Assembly (NCBI GenBank): GCA_964585635.1
Contig: CAZPEV010000051.1
Coordinates: 1-19,621 of the forward strand
Reading direction: 5' to 3'
DNA: 19,621 nucleotides
Origin: CAZPEV01 sp964585635
GTDB lineage: Bacteria > Zixibacteria > MSB-5A5 > GN15 > JAAZOE01
This document shows positions 15,259 through 19,621 of the stretch, piece after piece. The position numbers and the translations under genes were made by a program. The notes under the pieces were generated by a model that was not told the DNA's origin, did not search any database, and saw only the letters and a list, made by a program, of their open reading frames with translations. Each line of letters opens with the position of its first letter. Within the stretch, counting starts at the first letter, position 1.

Positions 15259-15367
15259 CCAGGATGGTAGCCTAGTTCTTTAGAGAATGTTGAATAACCC
15301 ACGTCAGATGGCCGCACTTATTGCCCCTTCCGCTACTCGCACGCGGCAGATTTTCAGGTCGGGCTAG

Positions 15368-15934
15368 CTACTTGGTCCCGACCCGAAACGTCTCCGACGG
15401 CGCTTCAAATGCCCCCTCGGTCTTAAGATGCCTGAAGACGAACGCCTGCAACTCCGCGGTCGTGGCCGTCAGGACGATCTGGTCGTCGGTGATAACGTGC
15501 GGCAGCGCCATCGGCTCTTTCGCCAATAGCTCCTTCAGCCACTTTTCGCTGAATCCGGCGGTGATCAAAGTCGGCGTGATCCGGTCGACACGAACCAGCG
15601 AGTGGGCACGAACCAGGTGCATTTCGAGCAGATCGTTTTTCCCCGCTCCCATGCTTCCGGGGTACAGGTCAAGAAACCGCTTGCCGCCAAGCGTGAAGAG
15701 ATGAACGTCATATTTCAGCGTGGAGTCCGCCTTCAGGTCAATCATCCAGTAGGCATTGGTCCCGGCCTGCTGAATACTGACATCGGCTCCCCCGTCTTTC
15801 TCGCCCCATTGGCCAACCAGGGCGGGATCGAAAGTAAGGTCCTTGTCGGAATAAAAGGGATTGAGCGATACCGGAATGCATCCGCCCAATACCACCAACA
15901 CGACAAGAATCGCGAACGCGCGCATCTTCTTCAT
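15368..15934 (-). CDS. Predicted lipoprotein, function unknown
   Basis: 188 residues from ATG 15934, which has AAGGAG six bases upstream. An in-frame start at 15979 would add a charged stretch before the signal peptide and is rejected. The signal peptide MKKMRAFAILVVLVVLGGC places the lipid-bearing cysteine at 19 with a good lipobox (LGGC). The mature protein starts IPVSLNPFYSDKDLTFDPAL, followed by GQWGEKDGG, a style seen in small lipoproteins with a lipocalin-like or beta-sandwich body, but I recognise no named family. It stands alone between the palindrome cluster and the ETF-QO gene. Confidence 0.82.
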   Translation of the reverse strand: MKKMRAFAILVVLVVLGGCIPVSLNPFYSDKDLTFDPALVGQWGEKDGGADVSIQQAGTNAYWMIDLKADSTLKYDVHLFTLGGKRFLDLYPGSMGAGKNDLLEMHLVRAHSLVRVDRITPTLITAGFSEKWLKELLAKEPMALPHVITDDQIVLTATTAELQAFVFRHLKTEGAFEAPSETFRVGTK

Positions 15935-16013
15935 ACCAACTCCTTTCCGTGATCGATCAAGCCGGCGATATTTATGCAAGATAGCCCCGGTGCCGGATCA
16001 AAATCAAGCGAAA

Positions 16014-16030
16014 GACAGCCGGCCGCTGTC
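16014..16030 (-). terminator. Possible terminator at the ETF-QO stop codon
   Basis: GACAGC (16014-16019) pairs with GCTGTC (16025-16030) across a 5-nt loop. On the minus strand the stem overlaps the last two bases of the TGA stop and is followed by TTTCGCTTGATTTT. The stem is short, so termination may be inefficient. Confidence 0.45.
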
Positions 16031-17690
16031 AGCAATTCTCATAATTTGGCCCGCCGCCGCCCTCCGGCACCACCCAGGTAATGACCTGATACGGGTCGGC
16101 GATATCGCACGTCTTGCAGTGGACGCAGTTGGATGGCGTCAGTTCCAGATGTTTCCCGGAACCACTTTCGTTATCGATCATCTCGTACACGTGCGCCGGG
16201 CAGAAATGCTGGCAGGGATTGCCGTATTCCTTCGTGCACCGATCGTTGCAGATATTGTAATCGGCGATGACCAGATGCGGCGGCTGGTCTTCCTCATGTT
16301 TGGTGCCGCTCTTGTAGACGTCGGTCAGTTTGTCATAGGTCAGGCGGTTATCGTATTTGAGGGCCGGTCGGGGCTGCCTGCCGCCGGAGAAATAATCACC
16401 GTACTTTTTCATATGCTCATGATCGGGCGCCGAGGGGCGACGGTCAAACAATCCCCGCCCGCCGGAAACAAACTGGAAGCCGAAATTGAGCATCCCGGCC
16501 ATAAGCCCCCCTTCGAATCCCTGATGATAATTGCGAATCTGGCGCAACTCCTGCCGAGCCGGGCTGAGGTCAAAGCGGCGCTGCATGGTCGCCAACGTGG
16601 CGGCGGAGAAATCGGTCTTCTGGAGGGCCTCGACGATGGTCTCGGCCGCCATCATCCCGGACGATATCGCCAGATGAATTCCCTTCAGCCGTTGGGCGTT
16701 GAGGAATCCGGCGCTGTCGCCGATGATCAGCAAGTTGTGATCGTACAGCCGGGGCATCGCGAAGTACCCACCCTCCGCTATCGTCTTCCCGCCGTAATCG
16801 AGCATCCTCCCCCAATCCAGCACCGGCCGAACGGATGGGTGTAGCTTGAACTCCTGCAAGCGGCGATGGGGATCATTGGTCGGATCGGGGCAGTTCAGCC
16901 CCACCGCGAAACCGATCGCCAGGAGGTTGCCCGACATCTTGTAGATAAAGCCGCCGCCATACTCGCTGGCGGGCAGGGGCGCTCCGAAGGTATGAATGAT
17001 CTCCCCGTCCGACAGCCTTCCCGGCGGAATCTCCCAGACTTCTTTGACTCCGGTCAGGTACGATTGATTGACGCTGTCGCCGAAGATGGCAAGCTTATTC
17101 TTGGCCTGCTTGACCAGCGAACCATGAGGACCCTCGGCCAGGACCGTCACCTTGGCTTTGATAATCGTTCCCGGCTCGAAGTTGGATTTGGGTTCCCCCT
17201 TCTTGTCCAGACCCATGTCGACCGTGCGGACGCCGGCCGCCTTGCCATCCTCGATGAGCAGTTCATAGGCGGCGGTGGCAGGATAAATTTCAACGCCGGC
17301 GGCCTCGGTCTGCCCCGCCAGCCAGCCGGTGAATTTATTCAGCGAGATAATATAATTTCCATGATTACCCATCCCGGGAGGGGTGAAGGGCAGCTTGAGG
17401 TGCGATTTCCCGGTCAAAAACCAGAGAGAATCGCGGCCCGCTTTGGCCTCGACCGGCATCCCCTTATCCAGATAATCGGGGATCAGCGCCGCGATGCTGG
17501 AGGGGTCCATGATCGCGCCCGACAGCGAGTGCGCGCCGGGATGGCTCCCCTTTTCGATGACCAGAATAGCGGGCGGTTCGAGTCCGGTTTCCTGGATCTT
17601 CTTCATCAAATGATAGGCGCAGGCCAATCCGGCCGGCCCGGCGCCGACGATCAGAACATCAACCTCCAAAACATCGCGAGTGATTTCCAT
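16029..17690 (-). CDS. Electron transfer flavoprotein-ubiquinone oxidoreductase
   Basis: 553 residues, close to the length of bacterial and mitochondrial ETF-QO. It passes electrons from reduced ETF to membrane quinone, linking fatty-acid and amino-acid oxidation to respiration. The FAD motif is VLIVGAGPAGLACAY (about 12-26), followed by an SGAIMDP segment and the flavin-binding LLIIGDSAGFLN. The C-terminal ferredoxin-like part has cluster cysteines in HFCPAHVYEM and CVHCKTCDIADP, then ITWVVPEGGGGP as in the family. Start ATG 17690 has AAAGGAG seven bases upstream; an in-frame start at 17753 is less likely. No ETF subunit genes are in the window. It is 121 bp after the ArsC-like gene, with no clear promoter between, so the two may be co-transcribed. 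Confidence 0.93.
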   Translation of the reverse strand: MEITRDVLEVDVLIVGAGPAGLACAYHLMKKIQETGLEPPAILVIEKGSHPGAHSLSGAIMDPSSIAALIPDYLDKGMPVEAKAGRDSLWFLTGKSHLKLPFTPPGMGNHGNYIISLNKFTGWLAGQTEAAGVEIYPATAAYELLIEDGKAAGVRTVDMGLDKKGEPKSNFEPGTIIKAKVTVLAEGPHGSLVKQAKNKLAIFGDSVNQSYLTGVKEVWEIPPGRLSDGEIIHTFGAPLPASEYGGGFIYKMSGNLLAIGFAVGLNCPDPTNDPHRRLQEFKLHPSVRPVLDWGRMLDYGGKTIAEGGYFAMPRLYDHNLLIIGDSAGFLNAQRLKGIHLAISSGMMAAETIVEALQKTDFSAATLATMQRRFDLSPARQELRQIRNYHQGFEGGLMAGMLNFGFQFVSGGRGLFDRRPSAPDHEHMKKYGDYFSGGRQPRPALKYDNRLTYDKLTDVYKSGTKHEEDQPPHLVIADYNICNDRCTKEYGNPCQHFCPAHVYEMIDNESGSGKHLELTPSNCVHCKTCDIADPYQVITWVVPEGGGGPNYENC

Positions 17691-17811
17691 GCCTGTGCTC
17701 CTTTCCCGCTGCTGGCAACTTTTGGAATACGACCGGTGGCCGCGGCCTCGCATCCCTTCCCCTGTCCGTCAGGGTTGTGAAAGGGACGTCCAGCCAACCA
17801 TCGGATGCCGT

Positions 17812-18222
17812 CTACGCACCCTTGTCGGTCGCTTTGGCGTCACCTTGGCCCGACCCATTGTCCGAGACCTTGAGCTGCAGCATATCAATCAGTTGCTTGC
17901 GATTGGTCCCGACCGACATGAGCCGTCCGGTGACGACGATGGGATGTTTGAGCAGATCGGGCTGAGTCTCGATCAGGAGGAACAGCTCCTCCCGCGTCGG
18001 CATTTGCTTGTCCATCCTTTGCTTTTTGAAGGTTGCCGAAGCGCTGTCCAGGTAATGACGGGGATCATGATATCCCAGAATCCCGGCCAGCTCGCTTCGT
18101 CGAAGCGGTTTTTCGGTAATATCTCGGGCCGACACCAGTACGCCGTTTTCCTCGAGGAAACTCTTGATCTCGTCACAGACGGGGCACGGATGTCGGTAAT
18201 AAAACTGTGCTCTTTTCAACAT
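17812..18222 (-). CDS. ArsC/Spx-family thioredoxin-fold protein
   Basis: 136 residues. The N-terminus FYYRHPCPVCDEIKSFLEENG carries a CPVC motif (C13, C16) in the position of the ArsC/Spx catalytic cysteine. The middle fits the family (RDITEKPLRRSELAGILG), as does the C-terminal KHPIVVTGRLMSVGTNRKQL with its cis-proline-like region. It may be a thiol reductase, an arsenate-reductase-like enzyme or an Spx-like regulator; the CxxC is compatible with disulfide exchange. Start ATG 18222 has GGAGG four bases upstream. No arsenic genes are nearby, so arsenate reduction is not supported by context. It precedes ETF-QO on the same strand. Confidence 0.8.
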   Translation of the reverse strand: MLKRAQFYYRHPCPVCDEIKSFLEENGVLVSARDITEKPLRRSELAGILGYHDPRHYLDSASATFKKQRMDKQMPTREELFLLIETQPDLLKHPIVVTGRLMSVGTNRKQLIDMLQLKVSDNGSGQGDAKATDKGA

Positions 18223-18281
18223 TGTTCCTCCGGGAAGTATCGACGTTCAGCATGTGACTCTTCCGTACAGACGGAGCGATC

Positions 18282-18309
18282 AATATATCGCTTTTATGAC
18301 TCAAGGCAA
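18282..18309 (-). promoter_or_regulatory. Possible promoter of the ArsC-like gene
   Basis: On the minus strand, TTGCCT (18309-18304, four of six), a 16-bp spacer and TATATT (18287-18282, five of six) lie 60 bp upstream of ATG 18222. Confidence 0.35.
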
Positions 18310-18420
18310 GTTTTTTTTGGCCGCTCTGGATTGGAAATCCCTCCCGGCGCGAATGCCGGGCAAACCGGTTATTATAACTTTCTACTGGTATTGCTATCGT
18401 TGCGGCCGGCCGGGCCGCCG

Positions 18421-18885
18421 TCAATCATTCCAGCGGCGGGGCGGCTCTTTCCCCAGCGTTCGAAAATAAACCACTATCTGCCCCCGGTGGTGCACCTGAT
18501 GCTCAACCATAACCTGCAAGAGATACCGGACCGAACGCTCTCGGCCGCCTCCCAAGGGGACCATGCGGTCCAGATCGCCATCCGGAAAATGATCAAGCAG
18601 TTCCTGCGTCAGCCGCACCGTCTCCCGCAGGTGACCCCGCCGGCCGTCAAGGGTCGGGGCGGCGTCACCATCAGGTATGGCCAACGGCAGCGCCAGGCCA
18701 TCGACGATCCTGGCGGCGATGTACCGTTCCACCGACGACACATGCTGCACCTGCTCGCCGAAGGTCATCATCCCATCCTGCGGGCGATAGTCTCCGGCTG
18801 CGGCCGGAATCCCGTCGATGACCGTCATTGATCCGGCGTCGGTCATCTCCTTCAGCGCCCTGAAATCATCGATCCTGATTCCCAT
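18421..18885 (-). CDS. DinB-family protein
   Basis: 154 residues from ATG 18885. It is a four-helix bundle of the DinB/YfiT type, usually a metal-dependent thiol transferase or detoxification enzyme. Visible family features are MMTFGEQVQHVSSVERYIA with a metal-ligand histidine (about 63-66) and VEHQVHHRGQIVVYFRTLGK near the C-terminus, with the paired ligand histidines. The start overlaps the stop of the O-methyltransferase by one base (TGATG), a classic translational coupling. A longer in-frame start at 19032 lies wholly inside the methyltransferase gene and is rejected. The substrate is unknown. Confidence 0.88.
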   Translation of the reverse strand: MGIRIDDFRALKEMTDAGSMTVIDGIPAAAGDYRPQDGMMTFGEQVQHVSSVERYIAARIVDGLALPLAIPDGDAAPTLDGRRGHLRETVRLTQELLDHFPDGDLDRMVPLGGGRERSVRYLLQVMVEHQVHHRGQIVVYFRTLGKEPPRRWND

Positions 18886-19508
18886 CACACCCTCACCGCC
18901 ATCGCCAGGCCGTCCCGCAGCGGAATAATGGTCGTGAAGAACCGCCGGTCGGCATAAAGTCTTTTGACAAATCGGCGCACACCCATGGTGGCCGGTTCGG
19001 TAGAAGGAATGTCGTACACTCGTCCGGACCACAGAACGTTGTCCGTCAGAAACAGCCCGCCCGGGCGAAGCAGGCGGGCGGCAACGTCAATCGTGGCGGG
19101 GTAATCTTCCTTGTCGATATCATTAAGGATGATATCAAACGGCCCCTTCAGGCCGGCCGCGATCTCCAGGGCATCCCCCAGATGAAAGCGGAATCCGGCC
19201 TCAAGATCGCCCTTCCTAAAGTACTGCAAGGCCCGCTCTCGATTGGCCGGATCCAGGTCGGACAGGGTGATGTGCCCTCGCTTGCCGATCGCCAGGGCAA
19301 ACCAGAAGGCCGAGTATCCATAGCCGGAGCCAAGCTCCAGTATCCGCCGGGCCTTGGTCGCCGTCGCCATCTGGAACAGGAGGCGTCCCACCAACGGCCC
19401 GATGATCGGAAAACCATGCCTTCGGGCGTACCGCTCCATCTCGGACAGGACACGGTTCCGCTTCGGCGTGACAGAATGCAGGAAATGGTCAATCTCGGCA
19501 AATTTCAT
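18885..19508 (-). CDS. SAM-dependent O-methyltransferase, family 3 type
   Basis: 207 residues. It is a class I Rossmann methyltransferase of the caffeoyl-CoA/catechol O-methyltransferase-like group. The SAM motif ILELGSGYGYSAFWFA is at about 56-71, the acidic end of strand two is LSDLDPANR (82-90), and the metal- and substrate-binding region is ILNDIDKEDYP (127-137), followed by LTDNVLWSGRV (154-164). Start ATG 19508 has AAGGAG eight bases upstream. It is coupled to the DinB gene. The acceptor cannot be told from sequence. Confidence 0.9.
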   Translation of the reverse strand: MKFAEIDHFLHSVTPKRNRVLSEMERYARRHGFPIIGPLVGRLLFQMATATKARRILELGSGYGYSAFWFALAIGKRGHITLSDLDPANRERALQYFRKGDLEAGFRFHLGDALEIAAGLKGPFDIILNDIDKEDYPATIDVAARLLRPGGLFLTDNVLWSGRVYDIPSTEPATMGVRRFVKRLYADRRFFTTIIPLRDGLAMAVRV

Positions 19509-19550
19509 CGTTGCGACTCCTTTGTGTCCGGGCAGATCGATCGGCCGGCT

Positions 19551-19621
19551 TCAAAACGTCACGTATAGCATATCGTTGTCGACTTCTATCACAAATTGAG
19601 TCAGCGAAAGATCATCCCGAT
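19551..19621 (-). CDS. 3' end of a gene cut by the window edge, possibly a SpoIIE/PP2C-type phosphatase
   Basis: The minus strand is open from the window edge to TGA at 19553-19551 and encodes RDDLSLTQFVIEVDNDML, then YVTF. The DDLSLTQFVIEV segment resembles the last strands of SpoIIE/PP2C-type serine phosphatases (DDiTLlvi..). With only 22 residues visible, the gene call and the family are both tentative. It lies 42 bp upstream of the O-methyltransferase on the same strand. Confidence 0.4.
   Translation of the reverse strand, partial: RDDLSLTQFVIEVDNDMLYVTF

Larger units (their letters stand above)
14784..15367. other. Gene-poor 584-bp stretch of REP-like palindromes and transposase remnant
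   Basis: It holds four palindromes of different sequence and a broken Y1-transposase start, listed separately. Codon structure is lost after about 15002. The last 100 bp (15260-15367) show nothing I recognise. Confidence 0.7.

Noticed and set aside
15003..15275. Continuation of the transposase frame to 15275
   Set aside because: Residues after position 49 show no transposase motif and are translated from palindromes, so the frame is open by chance.
17812..18222. Arsenate reductase as a firm function for the CPVC protein
   Set aside because: The fold fits, but no arsenic regulator, pump or second ars gene is nearby, and Spx-like or other thiol roles fit as well.
18343..18360. Hairpin CCCGGC/GCCGGG downstream of the DinB gene as a terminator
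   Set aside because: The stem is only 6 bp and no T-run follows on the minus strand, so it is not a convincing intrinsic terminator.

Overview
The window most likely comes from an uncultured, Gram-negative, GC-rich bacterium. The evidence is an outer-membrane-barrel-like protein, two lipoproteins with lipobox cysteines, and a large secreted protein with fibronectin type III domains and a dockerin-like C-terminus. That last combination is common in uncultured FCB-type lineages such as Zixibacteria; the lineage is my inference from protein style, not from a marker gene. I saw no rRNA, tRNA, CRISPR array, phage genes or plasmid functions.

Layout. (1) 1-3067, plus strand: a cobalamin-binding-type radical SAM enzyme, cut off by the left edge, whose end overlaps the start of an MsbA-type ABC exporter. 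(2) 3130-8145, minus strand: a secreted FN3/dockerin protein, then a DUF116 membrane protein and a polytopic membrane protein. The secreted gene has its own promoter-like and terminator-like signals. (3) 8146-8651: a 506-bp AT-rich gap with a strong minus-strand intrinsic terminator that no nearby gene clearly owns. (4) 8652-11301, minus strand: dihydrolipoyl dehydrogenase, preceded by a two-gene envelope unit (barrel protein, then lipoprotein) with a near-consensus promoter. (5) 11302-11708: a divergent control region. (6) 11709-14783, plus strand: a compact polyamine operon of XRE-cupin regulator, S-adenosylmethionine decarboxylase, ornithine decarboxylase-like enzyme and spermidine synthase. 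(7) 14784-15367: a cluster of four different REP-like palindromes around the 5' remnant of a REP-associated (Y1/IS200-like) transposase. (8) 15368-19621, minus strand: a lipoprotein, ETF-ubiquinone oxidoreductase, an ArsC/Spx-like thioredoxin-fold protein, a DinB-family protein translationally coupled to an O-methyltransferase, and the last residues of another gene at the right edge.

How the genes work together. The polyamine operon is a complete route from ornithine and S-adenosylmethionine to spermidine: the ornithine decarboxylase-like enzyme supplies putrescine, SpeD supplies decarboxylated SAM, and SpeE joins them. The first gene is a likely local regulator. Its leader carries two symmetrical sites 21 bp apart, between the predicted transcription start and the start codon, which suggests autoregulation of the operon. 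The barrel protein and lipoprotein are probably made together, since the ribosome-binding site of the second overlaps the stop codon of the first. The radical SAM enzyme and exporter may make and export one modified product.

The signals most worth a second look are the tandem operators, the palindrome cluster with the transposase remnant, the unexplained terminator-bearing gap at 8146-8651, and the radical SAM/exporter pair at the left edge.
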